Shown: one piece after another, positions 1-8,943 of the stretch
Position numbering within the stretch: the stretch's first letter is position 1
Layout: each line of letters opens with the position of its first letter
Source of the DNA: Cellulophaga baltica
Lineage (GTDB): Bacteria > Bacteroidota > Bacteroidia > Flavobacteriales > Flavobacteriaceae
DNA length: 64,000 nt
Direction: 5' to 3'
Assembly (NCBI RefSeq): GCF_018861125.1
Contig: NZ_JAHKQN010000005.1
Location: 351,939-415,938 of the forward strand
The notes under the pieces: generated by a model
Seen by the model: the letters and a program-made list of their open reading frames with translations, nothing else
The model's database searches: none
Told to the model about the DNA's origin: nothing
Translations under genes and position numbers: made by a program

Positions 1-438
1 CAAATCTTTTATCAAAACTACGTTATCTCCATTTTCTAAAATAACACCGTTTACATCTCTATGAATAATTTTATCTGCTTCGGTTAAGTGTTCTCCTGTT
101 TCTTTAGCAAACCTCAAAGTATCATCTTCTAAATACAGCATGTCTAATAAATCTTTAGGCCACCCTTCACCTTTTAAACGTGATAGCATTCTCCATGCAA
201 CAACTTTTACAGTATCAAATTCACTCCACATACTATCATTTAAACAACGCCAATGGTTTGGATCGGTATTGTCAGGATTTTCTATTTGATCTATACAAAT
301 GCCACAAGCTAAAAGACTACTATCAATACCACTAACCGATACTGGTGGTACTTCATAAACTTTTAAATCATCTGTTGACGCACATAATTCACATGTGTTA
401 CCACTTCGGGCTTGTAACTCTTCTAAAACACTACTCAT
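1..438 (-). CDS. PhnA-like zinc-ribbon protein, 3' end cut by the window edge
   Basis: Reading the minus strand from the ATG at 438 gives 146 uninterrupted codons that run off the left edge. The N-terminus holds two Cys pairs (NTCELC and ACGIC), as in the small zinc ribbon of the PhnA/YjdM family, and the visible end (GDNVVLIKDL) matches the conserved C-terminal PhnA domain (family knowledge). Despite its name, PhnA of E. coli is not part of C-P lyase, so a role in phosphonate use should not be assumed. The gene diverges from the DUF4407 gene at 593. Confidence 0.8.
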   Translation of the reverse strand, partial: MSSVLEELQARSGNTCELCASTDDLKVYEVPPVSVSGIDSSLLACGICIDQIENPDNTDPNHWRCLNDSMWSEFDTVKVVAWRMLSRLKGEGWPKDLLDMLYLEDDTLRFAKETGEHLTEADKIIHRDVNGVILENGDNVVLIKDL

Positions 439-532
439 AACATAAACTTTATAAGTACAAACTTAAAATTATAATTTAATATTCACTTTAACACAACCAT
501 TTAATATTTAAAAACATGTAACGTTTCACCTT

Positions 533-563
533 TTTGCAGTACTAAATACATATTGTATATTTA
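533..563 (+). promoter_or_regulatory. Bacteroidota-type promoter for the DUF4407 gene
   Basis: TTTG at 533-536, then a 19-bp spacer, then TATATTTA at 556-563. This fits the Bacteroidota sigma-A pattern (TTTG, 19 bp, TAnnTTTG) except for the last base. Transcription would begin near 570, giving a leader of about 23 nt before the ATG at 593. Confidence 0.6.
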
Positions 564-592
564 ATACATCATCAATCAAAAATCAAATCATC

Positions 593-1693
593 ATGTTACA
601 AAAATTCTTTATTCTGTGCTCTGGTGCAGATTCTTCAATTCTAAATGAATGTTCAGAAGGTGAGCGTAATAAATATGCAGGTATTGGCGCCACTATATTT
701 TTTACTGCAGTTATGGCTTTTATCTCTAGCAGTTATGCATTATTCACTGTTTTTGACAATAGTTACACAGCTGTCTTTTTTGGTTTTATTTGGGGACTTC
801 TAATTTTTAATCTTGATCGGTTTATTGTTGCTACTATAAAGAAAAGAGATAATTTTAAAGCTGAATTATTACAAGCTACACCAAGGTTAATATTAGCAGT
901 TATTATTGCTGTCGTAATATCAAAACCTTTAGAACTCAAAATTTTTGAAAAAGAGGTAAATCAAATTTTATTAGAACAAAAAAACGAACTAACATTAGCC
1001 AATAAAGAGCAACTTGCACTACAGTACAAGCCAAAAATAGAAAGCTTAAAAAACAACATTCTAAATTTGAAAGCTGAAATAACTACTAAAAAAATAGAAA
1101 CAAACAACTTGTATAATACATATATTTCAGAAGCAGAAGGAACTGCAGGCACTAAATTATTAGGCAAAGGCCCTGTTTATAAAGAAAAACGAGAAAAACA
1201 TGATACTGCACTTGCTGATTTAAAAATACTGAAAGAAGAAAACTCAAAAAAAATAAGATTATTTGAAAACGAAATTACAGAACTAAATAAGCTTTATGAT
1301 AAATCTGTAGTACAATCACAGCCAATTATTGAAGCTTTTGATGGATTAATGGCTAGAATTACCGCTTTAAACAAATTACCTTGGTTACCATCTTTCTTTA
1401 TTTTTTTATTATTCTTAGCTATTGAAACCTCACCAATTATTGCAAAATTACTTGCTCCGAAAGGTATTTATGATATAAAATTAGAAGAAGCCGAAAGTAT
1501 TGTAAAATCATGGGCTTCACAAAAAGTAAAACAAAGACAATTATTGGTAGACACTGATGAGATTTTAAACTCAAAAATTTATAATGAAATTGCTTCAGAG
1601 GACGAAATATATACCTATAAGAAGAAAAAAGCAATAGCACTTTTAAAACTTCAAGCTGATGCATTTCAAGACATTCAAATTAAAAATCTTTAA
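593..1693 (+). CDS. DUF4407 family membrane protein with coiled coil
   Basis: This 366-residue protein matches the DUF4407 architecture: three membrane helices in the first 110 residues (about 27-50, 57-75 and 90-110), a long charged Lys/Glu-rich segment at about 115-245 that should form a coiled coil, and a fourth helix at about 265-290 before a soluble tail. The FNLDRFIVA segment after helix 2 is typical of the family. The function is unknown. It appears to be a single-gene unit, with its own promoter and a convergent neighbour whose stop lies 13 nt away. No enzymatic motif is visible. The family call is firm; any function would be guesswork. Confidence 0.8.
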   Translation: MLQKFFILCSGADSSILNECSEGERNKYAGIGATIFFTAVMAFISSSYALFTVFDNSYTAVFFGFIWGLLIFNLDRFIVATIKKRDNFKAELLQATPRLILAVIIAVVISKPLELKIFEKEVNQILLEQKNELTLANKEQLALQYKPKIESLKNNILNLKAEITTKKIETNNLYNTYISEAEGTAGTKLLGKGPVYKEKREKHDTALADLKILKEENSKKIRLFENEITELNKLYDKSVVQSQPIIEAFDGLMARITALNKLPWLPSFFIFLLFLAIETSPIIAKLLAPKGIYDIKLEEAESIVKSWASQKVKQRQLLVDTDEILNSKIYNEIASEDEIYTYKKKKAIALLKLQADAFQDIQIKNL

Positions 1694-1706
1694 ATTTAAA
1701 ACTAAG

Positions 1707-2711
1707 CTAGTTACCCCAAATACGGTTCCAGAGCCCCGCCAATAATTTTTTAGCATCTTTGGAATCTTTGGGTGTTTCTTCTATTTCTAATGTTGATCCG
1801 TTTTGTTTTAGTAAGTAGCTAAAGGCAAACCTACTTTCTGTTTTATCAAAACTCATTAAACCAAATCTTAAATCATTAAAATAGAGTTCTCCATTTTTTT
1901 CTGAAATAATATACCAACCTTCACAAATAGCTATTAAACGTTTGATATTTTTATTATCGGATAACTCGCCTAACAAAGCTCTATTTTTTGGATAGTTTTC
2001 AAAATAAATAGGTTGTGAATCAAAAAAAGAATAATTAGCAATCAAATAACTATTTTCTGTTTCAATATTTGCAGTCCATAAAATAGTATTAAAAGCACTT
2101 GGTCTTGTATCTATTTGAAGATAATCAATCCCCTGTTCTTCTAATGCATTAGTAAATTTTTGATACGTTATAAACTTTAAAAATAAAGATAACACCATAT
2201 AGCTTGTACTCACAATTAAACCTAACCGATTGTATTTTTTACGTTTTTTTGAAGTTCTCTTTTGGCACATCGCCAATATTAAAAACACCATAAATGGAAT
2301 GGTATATAGCGGATCAATCACAAAAATATTCATAAAAGCTAAACGCATTTTAAAAGGCCAGAACAATTGCGTACCCCAAGTTGTAAATGAATCTAGTATT
2401 GGGTGCGTAAAAAGCCCCCAAAACATCAAACAAGACCATTCTTTCCAATTTGCACCTGCTTTTGGAAGTAGTTTGTAAATTAACCAACCAAATATTGGCG
2501 CAAATAGTACCGAAAATAAAATAGAATGACTAAAACCACGATGCATTTCTATTGCAGAAACAGGATCGTCAGTAAAATATTTAGTAAACACATCTAAATC
2601 AGGAATTGTACCTGCAATGGCTCCAAAAAGCATGGCTTTATTACCTACTTTTTTCCCTAATACTACTTCACCTACCGCAGCTCCTAATACTATTTGAGTT
2701 AATGAATCCAT
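1707..2711 (-). CDS. Membrane-bound metal-dependent hydrolase, YdjM/DUF457-like
   Basis: The N-terminus MDSLTQIVLGAAVGE followed by GAIAGTIPDLDVF and EMHRGFSHS is the signature of the YdjM family of inner-membrane, putatively metal-dependent hydrolases; the conserved Asp and His residues are the likely metal ligands. Several membrane helices fill residues 1-190, and a soluble C-terminal part of about 140 residues follows. At 334 residues it is longer than E. coli YdjM (about 200). It sits 5 nt downstream of the MutS-like gene and is probably co-transcribed with it. The natural substrate is unknown. Confidence 0.8.
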   Translation of the reverse strand: MDSLTQIVLGAAVGEVVLGKKVGNKAMLFGAIAGTIPDLDVFTKYFTDDPVSAIEMHRGFSHSILFSVLFAPIFGWLIYKLLPKAGANWKEWSCLMFWGLFTHPILDSFTTWGTQLFWPFKMRLAFMNIFVIDPLYTIPFMVFLILAMCQKRTSKKRKKYNRLGLIVSTSYMVLSLFLKFITYQKFTNALEEQGIDYLQIDTRPSAFNTILWTANIETENSYLIANYSFFDSQPIYFENYPKNRALLGELSDNKNIKRLIAICEGWYIISEKNGELYFNDLRFGLMSFDKTESRFAFSYLLKQNGSTLEIEETPKDSKDAKKLLAGLWNRIWGN

Positions 2712-2716
2712 TTTAA

Positions 2717-4489
2717 CTAATCAACTATTTGCATTTTTTTAAGTAAAAATGATGCATTCATATTCTGGCAAATACCATCTTTAAATTTATAATCAAAATG
2801 CAATTCATTATCTATAATTTCTGCATCAAAATAATGATTTTCGACCTGCGATAAATCGTTTGAAGCTTCACACAGACTTAAGTCATGCGTAGCAATAATT
2901 CCGGTTGCTTTTGAACCTATTAATTTCTCAACAAATTTTCGAGATCCGGTGGCTTTATCAGTACTATTGGTCCCTTTTAATATTTCATCTAAAACAATAA
3001 AATAACGGTCAATTTTAATTTCATCTACAATAAAACGAAGTCTTTTTAATTCAGAGAAAAAATACGATTCATCATCTGTCAATGAATCTGTAGTTCGCAT
3101 ACTTGTAATTAATTTAATTGGCGAATATTCAACATCTTTAGCACAAACTGGCAAACCAACATTTGCCATAACAATTTGTAATGAAATGGTACGCAAAAAG
3201 GTACTTTTACCTGCCATGTTTGCGCCTGTGATAATAAAAAACTGTTCACTATCAATATGAATATCATTCAGCACACTCTTTTCAGGTTTCAACAACGGAT
3301 GCCCTGCTCCTTTTGAGTTTAAAACCGTATTATTACTCGTAAGTTTAGGAAAAACATAATTTGGATGGTTGTAACTGTAGTTTCCTAAACTATTATACGC
3401 GTCAAAAAAAGCGATAGTCTCAAACCAATGTTGTACTTGGTCACCATGTTTAGATATCCATTCTTCAATTTTATACGATTGGTATATGTCCCACAAGAAA
3501 AAGCCGTTTGCAAAAATGCCAAATAATATATTATTACGCTGATCTAAAGCTCCTAATATTCTAGAAAATTCATGAAGTATTTTTGAAGTTTTTACGCCAT
3601 TAGTCAATACAGCATCTCTTTTCTTTTTTAATAATTCTGAATTAAATTCAATATTCTCAATTTCTAAAATTAATTTTTGATACTGATGAAATGTTGTTTG
3701 TATCCGACCCGTATCAGCTGATAGTTTGGTAATGTTTTTTACAAAAAAACCTGTAATTAATAAACCAACAACAAGCACAATTAGCAATGCAAATATTGAT
3801 AATGGTACTATAAAAAAACCTATAAAAGCCAATATTGAAATACTACCAAATATAAAAGGTGCTATTTTCATGGGTTTAGACAAAAACCTTTTGTAATTAG
3901 CTAACCAATTTAGAATTGTGTTATAAGGGGTTTCAGTTTCTACTAATGATGCTACCGCAGAAAACTCTTGTCGCCAATCGGGCAACTGAGCAAGTTCTTT
4001 AATACCCTCTTGCTTTATTTCAATATCATTAATAGAATTCTCGGTAAACAAACCTGCTAAGGTTTCACTTCCTTGAGGCAAAACAGTTCTATTACAATAC
4101 TGGTAAAAGGAACCTTTGCCGAACAAATCAATATCTTGACTAAAGTGATGCAGTGGGTTTTTGTATTCTTTACCTGTTGGCAAATCATAAAAATCACGTT
4201 TCAATGCTTTAAGCTCAGTTTCATTAATTTTTATAAGCGAAAGCACCTTGTTTTTTTTATAAAGAATATCAGTATGCCTCGATACTAAAAATAAAAAAAG
4301 AGCTATTGAAACTATTAATATTCCTATAACAACATTAATAGTATTATAGTAAAAATAAATACCTATTACTGCTAATATAAATATGGTTAACCTTACCATA
4401 CTTGAAACAAATAGTTCTTTTTTAATTTTTGATAATTGTTCTTGGTAAGTGCCTATTTTTTTGTTGTAAAAAGATGCTAATTCTTGCAT
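2717..4489 (-). CDS. Membrane-anchored MutS-family ATPase
   Basis: The C-terminal 200 residues are a MutS-type ABC ATPase: Walker A GANMAGKST near residue 425, the Walker B segment FIVLDEILKGTNS near 497, and the ATHD switch motif near 535. The N-terminus lacks a mismatch-binding domain and instead has two membrane-helix pairs, at about 28-65 and 208-250. At 590 residues it is much shorter than canonical MutS (about 850). Related proteins in Bacteroidota are annotated as MutS-like, but the membrane anchoring argues against ordinary mismatch repair. It is followed by the YdjM-like gene 5 nt downstream. The fold assignment is secure; the biological role is not. Confidence 0.85.
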   Translation of the reverse strand: MQELASFYNKKIGTYQEQLSKIKKELFVSSMVRLTIFILAVIGIYFYYNTINVVIGILIVSIALFLFLVSRHTDILYKKNKVLSLIKINETELKALKRDFYDLPTGKEYKNPLHHFSQDIDLFGKGSFYQYCNRTVLPQGSETLAGLFTENSINDIEIKQEGIKELAQLPDWRQEFSAVASLVETETPYNTILNWLANYKRFLSKPMKIAPFIFGSISILAFIGFFIVPLSIFALLIVLVVGLLITGFFVKNITKLSADTGRIQTTFHQYQKLILEIENIEFNSELLKKKRDAVLTNGVKTSKILHEFSRILGALDQRNNILFGIFANGFFLWDIYQSYKIEEWISKHGDQVQHWFETIAFFDAYNSLGNYSYNHPNYVFPKLTSNNTVLNSKGAGHPLLKPEKSVLNDIHIDSEQFFIITGANMAGKSTFLRTISLQIVMANVGLPVCAKDVEYSPIKLITSMRTTDSLTDDESYFFSELKRLRFIVDEIKIDRYFIVLDEILKGTNSTDKATGSRKFVEKLIGSKATGIIATHDLSLCEASNDLSQVENHYFDAEIIDNELHFDYKFKDGICQNMNASFLLKKMQIVD

Positions 4490-4559
4490 TAAAATTTTCT
4501 AGTAAATGAATTGTAAAGATACTAGAAACTAAATAAGTCTTTTATATAATTTAAAAACA

Positions 4560-4586
4560 AAAAGACCAGCTAAAAGCCAGCCTTTT
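4560..4586 (-). terminator. Rho-independent terminator of the ruvC-hemW-YjbR unit
   Basis: On the minus strand AAAAGGCTGGCT pairs with AGCTGGTCTTTT across a 3-base loop (12 pairs, three of them G-U) and is followed by more Ts. The G-U pairs hold only for minus-strand RNA, so this terminates transcription arriving from the YjbR gene at 4761. Confidence 0.7.
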
Positions 4587-4760
4587 GACATGTCCTAAGT
4601 TCGGGGGGGATTGAACCTATTATAGACAAGTTTTTAAGTTTTGTATTAACACCTTCATTAAAACTACAAAGTAAAATTAACATTTCATTAAGAATTATTG
4701 GTTTTTTTTCGTCAAAACATAAAAAAAGTGTCGACGAATAGAAATTATTCATAGACATAA

Positions 4761-5117
4761 CTAAAACTCACCTAATAAATTTTGGTTTTTTTTAGTAAGT
4801 TTCGATACAACTAAATCGTAAGAGTGGTCAATTAATTCTGTAAGAACTGTAGGAGAAATATTTTCAATTAAAACGGTATTCCAATGAACTTTACTCATAT
4901 GATAACCTGGCAGAATAACCCCATCATAAATTTCACGAAGTTCAATCGCCCGTTCAGGATCACATTTTAAATTTACTTGTGTAGGTAGGCGTGTTAATGA
5001 AATTAAAGCAAACATTTTACCCATTACTTTAAAAACCAGGGTGGTTTCATCAAAAGGAAACTCTTCCGAGATTCCTTTTTTAGCAATACAATATGCTCTA
5101 AGTTCTTCTATATTCAT
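4761..5117 (-). CDS. MmcQ/YjbR family protein
   Basis: At 118 residues it has the size and motifs of the YjbR/MmcQ family: an N-terminal helix with SEEFPFDETTLVFKV, then KMFALISL, VNLKCDPERAIELRE, PGYHMSKVHWNTV and a C-terminal helix with HSYDLVVSKL. The fold resembles the double-wing DNA-binding proteins, and the family is often labelled DNA-binding without strong functional proof. It is the last gene of the minus-strand run that starts at 8792, with 8 nt to the gene before it and a terminator at 4560-4586. Confidence 0.85.
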   Translation of the reverse strand: MNIEELRAYCIAKKGISEEFPFDETTLVFKVMGKMFALISLTRLPTQVNLKCDPERAIELREIYDGVILPGYHMSKVHWNTVLIENISPTVLTELIDHSYDLVVSKLTKKNQNLLGEF

Positions 5118-5125
5118 TCAAAAAA

Positions 5126-5776
5126 TCACTTTTCTAAAAACCGTTGTAGTTTATTTTTGCGGTCAATTATATCTTCTTTATTTTCTATTTTTAAAGCTGT
5201 ATAATCTAATTTCCAACCAATAGTCTCAACTATAGATTCTATTAACAAAATAGCTTCTAAGGCTTCGCTTCTAGCCGTTTCCATTAATCCGCTTTCTGGA
5301 ATTTTCTCTAAAATATGTTCTTTTGCTTCTTTATTTAGCACAGTTAAATCATCAGGTGTAAATGAATTAAACATACCATTTTTAATATCATAAAAATCAA
5401 GTTCTGGCTCAATAGATAATATTTCAGGTTGCGGAAAACTTGAGAGCACTATCTTTTTGCTATCGGTATTTGCATTTAAAATCAATTTCTTTAAATCGTA
5501 ACCAATTTGTGCTTTTGCATTAATTACAATTAATGCTTTCTTTTTACTTGATATTAGACTCAAAAAATGCTCTTTGGTGTTCTCATACCTGTAAATTTCA
5601 GCAAAATCACCTTCAACAGAAATTAGCTTACACACACTCTTTATTTTTTCTAATAAAACATGCGATTGCACTTGTGTTAGTTCTTTATTCTTCTTTTTTC
5701 TAAAATAAGAATAACCCCAATATGTAGCTATTGCTCCTAAAATTAACCCTAAAAAAGTATCAAATATATTATCCAC
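5126..5776 (-). CDS. DUF4230 family protein with N-terminal membrane anchor
   Basis: A single helix at about residues 6-24 anchors the protein, followed by a basic stretch (RKKKNKE) and a soluble domain matching DUF4230. Family features seen are VEGDFAEIYRYE, the Lys-rich strand KKALIVINAKAQIGYDL and a C-terminal helical segment with ARSEALEAI. The start codon is GTG, overlapping by one base the TAG stop of the cyclase gene (TAGTG), which implies translational coupling. The function is unknown; by topology the domain is either outside the inner membrane or held at its inner face. Confidence 0.75.
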   Translation of the reverse strand: MDNIFDTFLGLILGAIATYWGYSYFRKKKNKELTQVQSHVLLEKIKSVCKLISVEGDFAEIYRYENTKEHFLSLISSKKKALIVINAKAQIGYDLKKLILNANTDSKKIVLSSFPQPEILSIEPELDFYDIKNGMFNSFTPDDLTVLNKEAKEHILEKIPESGLMETARSEALEAILLIESIVETIGWKLDYTALKIENKEDIIDRKNKLQRFLEK

Positions 5777-6525
5777 TATGCTTCAATTTTATATAATATT
5801 GGTCTACTTGGGCTGGCGTCATTCTCAAAAGGGGCGACTTGTAAATTCAGCATATAGTGACCGTCTTTAATTGTATTTTTCACAAAGATAAACTCTGTAA
5901 TTGTAGCATCCATTCTTACTTTACCTTTCGTGTTCCAAAAAGCATTGTGTGACACTAAAACACCTGCATCTTTTTCTTTATCTACCGAAGGCAAATCAAT
6001 TAATAAATGCTTTATACCTTTTGTTACTAAAAACTCAGTAGCTTCTTCTACCAAGTATGGCGGATTTGTATTTGAATACTGTCTTGATAACTTGCCTCTT
6101 GTATTTGGCAAAGTTCTAATCACCAAAGCTTCTGGTGAAGCATCACCCAAGGCGTATTCTAATTGTGCTTTTGAAATGATAAAGTCATCATTCAATTTTT
6201 CTGGAGCAACCGTAATTACTTTAGCTAGAAAGAAAAACTTTTTTAAATTCTTATTTATAGAATAAAACTCTTTGGTTATATGACCAACACACTCCGTGTG
6301 TGTACCGTGCGCATGAGGATTAAACCAAATATCATTAAAATTTGTTGAAGCCCCTTCAGTTACTTTACCTATAAAATCACCTTCAGTATGTGGTGCTATT
6401 TTAGGTTCTGAAATATACCATGCATTTACATTTGATGTAGTGCCTTTTATTGGTATTGAAATATCTAAAGGTTTAGACAAATCAATAGTATACTGCTGTT
6501 TTTTGTGTGTAATTGTTGATTTCAC
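5776..6525 (-). CDS. Cyclase family (kynurenine formamidase-like) metal hydrolase
   Basis: The 249-residue protein carries the cyclase-family metal motif as H71-x-H73-x2-H76-x-E78 (HAHGTHTE). Bacterial kynurenine formamidases have HxGTHxD at this point, so the acidic ligand here is Glu instead of Asp. Other family blocks include LDISIPIKG and the segment ending HLLIDLPSVDKEKD. It has a GTG start at 6525. No other tryptophan-degradation gene is nearby, so calling it KynB would be unsafe. It lies between hemW and the DUF4230 gene and shares a base with the latter's start. Confidence 0.75.
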   Translation of the reverse strand: MKSTITHKKQQYTIDLSKPLDISIPIKGTTSNVNAWYISEPKIAPHTEGDFIGKVTEGASTNFNDIWFNPHAHGTHTECVGHITKEFYSINKNLKKFFFLAKVITVAPEKLNDDFIISKAQLEYALGDASPEALVIRTLPNTRGKLSRQYSNTNPPYLVEEATEFLVTKGIKHLLIDLPSVDKEKDAGVLVSHNAFWNTKGKVRMDATITEFIFVKNTIKDGHYMLNLQVAPFENDASPSRPILYKIEA

Positions 6526-6540
6526 GTAATGATTACTTGT

Positions 6541-7707
6541 TTACGACAAGTTAATCATAAATAAATCTGAAGCAATACCATCTGCTAAAAATTTTCCTTT
6601 TTTAGTGGTTAACAATGTTTTATTTTCCACCTTCAAAAGTTCTGATTCTATATGATTTTTAGCTTGTTGCAGTAAATAATCATAAAATCTAATACCAAAT
6701 TCATCTTCAATTCTTTCTAAAGAAACACCCCAAATAGTTCGCAAACCCGTCATCACATACTCATTATACACATCGGTTTTAGAAAGCGTCTCTGTTTCCA
6801 TTGGCAATTCATTAGATAAAATTGCTTTAATATATTTAGGGTTATTATTTACATTCCAACCTCTACGAATACCATCGTACGAATGTGCTGATGGTCCAAC
6901 ACCTATATATTTTTTACCTAACCAGTATGCAGTATTGTTTTTAGAGAAAAAACCTTCTTTACCAAAGTTTGAAGTCTCATAAGCTACAAAACTATTAGCT
7001 TTCATTTTTTGAAGTAAAATATCAAAATGTTCTTGAGCCAAAGCATCATCTAAAGGTTTAATTAAACCTTTTTTTATAAAGCTAGCCAATGCTGTTTTAG
7101 GTTCAACCGTAAGCGCGTAACTTGATATATGAGGGATTTTAAATGATAACGCCTTATCAATATTCGCAACCCACCTCTCATTGGTCATATTAGGCATCCC
7201 GTAGATTAAATCAATTGAAATATTATTAAAATACTGAGTAGCTATTTTCAAAGTCTCATCCGCTTCTGCTGCTGAATGTGCTCTATTCATTAATTTTAAA
7301 TCTTCTTCAAAAAAAGATTGCACACCAATACTGAGTCTGTTTATTGGGCTTTTAGAAAGTGTTATTATATTTTCTTCTGATAAATCATCAGGATTAGCCT
7401 CAAGCGTAATTTCTGGGTTATTTACAACATTAAAGTTTTTGTAAACAGTATTTATTAAACTTTGAATTTCATTAGTTCTTAAAACTGATGGCGTACCACC
7501 ACCAAAATAAATAGTCTCTACTATTTCACCTTCAAATTCTAGTTTACGAAGTTCTAGTTCTTTTTGAATAGCCAATAGCATTTCTTCTTTTTTCCCCATA
7601 CTGGTTGAAAAATGAAAATCGCAATAATGACAAGCTTGTTTACAAAAAGGTATGTGGATATAAATTCCGCCTCCACTATTGAAAGAAGAACTCAACTTAT
7701 TTTCCAT
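6541..7707 (-). CDS. hemW: Radical SAM heme chaperone HemW
   Basis: The radical SAM cysteines C22, C26 and C29 are followed by Asp-Phe (CKQACHYCDF). HemW has Phe where true HemN has a fourth Cys, which separates this protein from the hemN at 28765. The GGGTPS SAM-binding motif and the C-terminal HemN_C domain are present, and the length of 388 is normal for HemW. HemW inserts heme into respiratory proteins and is not a coproporphyrinogen oxidase. It lies 3 nt downstream of ruvC in the same run. Confidence 0.9.
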   Translation of the reverse strand: MENKLSSSFNSGGGIYIHIPFCKQACHYCDFHFSTSMGKKEEMLLAIQKELELRKLEFEGEIVETIYFGGGTPSVLRTNEIQSLINTVYKNFNVVNNPEITLEANPDDLSEENIITLSKSPINRLSIGVQSFFEEDLKLMNRAHSAAEADETLKIATQYFNNISIDLIYGMPNMTNERWVANIDKALSFKIPHISSYALTVEPKTALASFIKKGLIKPLDDALAQEHFDILLQKMKANSFVAYETSNFGKEGFFSKNNTAYWLGKKYIGVGPSAHSYDGIRRGWNVNNNPKYIKAILSNELPMETETLSKTDVYNEYVMTGLRTIWGVSLERIEDEFGIRFYDYLLQQAKNHIESELLKVENKTLLTTKKGKFLADGIASDLFMINLS

Positions 7708-7710
7708 AAA

Positions 7711-8307
7711 CTAAAGTTTCTTCTTATTTAGGTTTGTAGCAGGTGTTTTTCTTTTAGTTACTTTATTGGAATTTTGTTTTACAAAAGCATCCCAACCTGT
7801 ATAACTTTTACCAACAGCTTCTATTCTTCCTGCATTATAAAAATGACATACTGCAGCAGCAAGACCATCAGTACTATCTAAATTTTTAGGCAAAGTTTTT
7901 AAACCTAACATACTTTGCAACATTTTAGCAACCTGCTCTTTACTTGCGTTACCGTTACCTGTTATGGCCATTTTAATTTTTTTTGGCAAATACTCAGTAA
8001 TCGGAATTTCACGAGACAAACCTGCCGCCATTGCAACCCCTTGTGCTCTACCCAATTTTAGCATAGATTGTACATTTTTGCCAAAAAAGGGAGCTTCAAT
8101 AGCAATTTCGTCTGGATGATACGTATCAATAAGCTCAATTGTACGTTCAAAAATAAGCTTCAATTTCACATAATGGTCGTCATATTTTTGCAATAACAAC
8201 TCATTCATTTGTAAAAACTCCATTTTTTTATTGACCACTTTTATAAGTCCGAACCCCATAATAGTAGTTCCAGGATCAATCCCTAATATAATTTTTTCGT
8301 TTGCCAA
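7711..8307 (-). CDS. ruvC: Crossover junction endodeoxyribonuclease RuvC
   Basis: RuvC cuts Holliday junctions after RuvAB branch migration. All four catalytic acids are present: D11 in LGIDPGT, E71 in IAIEAPFF, and D144 and D147 in NLDSTDGLAAAV. The 198-residue length exceeds E. coli RuvC (173) because of a basic C-terminal tail. The only start that keeps the conserved first strand is TTG at 8307, 5 nt after the stop of the upstream lipoprotein gene, so translation is probably coupled. ruvA and ruvB are not nearby. Confidence 0.92.
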   Translation of the reverse strand: MANEKIILGIDPGTTIMGFGLIKVVNKKMEFLQMNELLLQKYDDHYVKLKLIFERTIELIDTYHPDEIAIEAPFFGKNVQSMLKLGRAQGVAMAAGLSREIPITEYLPKKIKMAITGNGNASKEQVAKMLQSMLGLKTLPKNLDSTDGLAAAVCHFYNAGRIEAVGKSYTGWDAFVKQNSNKVTKRKTPATNLNKKKL

Positions 8308-8312
8308 AAGGA

Positions 8313-8792
8313 TTAATATTTGGTGTTAAGTACAATCGGAATTCTAAATTTTGCCTTTACAGGAATTCCTCTTTTTAAAGCTGGTGAAGCTTGTGGTAAT
8401 GATAATAAACAACGTGTGATTACAGCGTCAAATTCTGGTATTTGTTCTTCAACAATTGCATTATGAGAAATATCTAAAACAACAACCTCCCCTACTTTAT
8501 CAATTAAAAAATCAACGTAAAGCGTATCAACAACTTCTTCTTTTAATATAAATTCAAAACCGTCTAAAGAGGTATATAAATTACGAATTAAAGTCTCTTT
8601 AAAGCAATCTTTATTTTCTTCTTTAGAATCAGCTTCATTACAATTTTCAAAAAGCGGAAACTGATCCACTTCATTAAAATTAATCTGTTGCATTTCTTGA
8701 GTAATCAATTCTTGTGTTTTCACTTCATTTGAAGTAAAAAAATCACAAGAAACAACAAGAAAAAATCCACATAAAATTAGTACTATACGCAT
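8313..8792 (-). CDS. Lipoprotein with TonB C-terminal-like domain
   Basis: The signal sequence ends in the lipobox VVSC, so this 159-residue protein is likely a lipoprotein. The mature part resembles the TonB C-terminal fold (PF03544-like) attached to the M56 protein encoded upstream. Both share the order of a phenylalanine/proline-cysteine segment (FPLFENC here, VFPGCED there), a second Cys (DCF or ACF), and a final strand VKAKFRIPI compared with VKVPFSIPI. It lacks the transmembrane helix and Pro-rich linker of a true TonB, so it cannot be a standard energy transducer. Its function is unknown. It heads the operon containing ruvC. Confidence 0.65.
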   Translation of the reverse strand: MRIVLILCGFFLVVSCDFFTSNEVKTQELITQEMQQINFNEVDQFPLFENCNEADSKEENKDCFKETLIRNLYTSLDGFEFILKEEVVDTLYVDFLIDKVGEVVVLDISHNAIVEEQIPEFDAVITRCLLSLPQASPALKRGIPVKAKFRIPIVLNTKY

Positions 8793-8886
8793 GTGCGCTT
8801 AAATCTTTTGCGAAAATTACGATTTTTTAGTGTATTTAATTACTTGTTAAGTGTATTTCCTGTTTTAATTAAATAACAATAAACAA

Positions 8887-8914
8887 AAAAGTCAAAGTTT
8901 ACACTTTGACTTTT
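8887..8914 (-). terminator. Terminator after the M56/BlaR1-like gene
   Basis: AAAAGTCAAAG pairs perfectly with CTTTGACTTTT across a 6-base loop, with A and T runs on both sides. It lies 30 nt beyond the stop codon at 8944 and separates the blaI-blaR1 unit from the next operon. Confidence 0.85.
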
Positions 8915-8943
8915 GTTTAATTTTCTATCAATTATAATACTAC

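Noticed and set aside
4570-4758. 62-codon minus-strand ORF in the gap before the MutS-like gene
   Set aside because: It runs through the terminator hairpin at 4560-4586, has no recognisable protein features and no start context, and its 3' part covers the tRNA-like segment.
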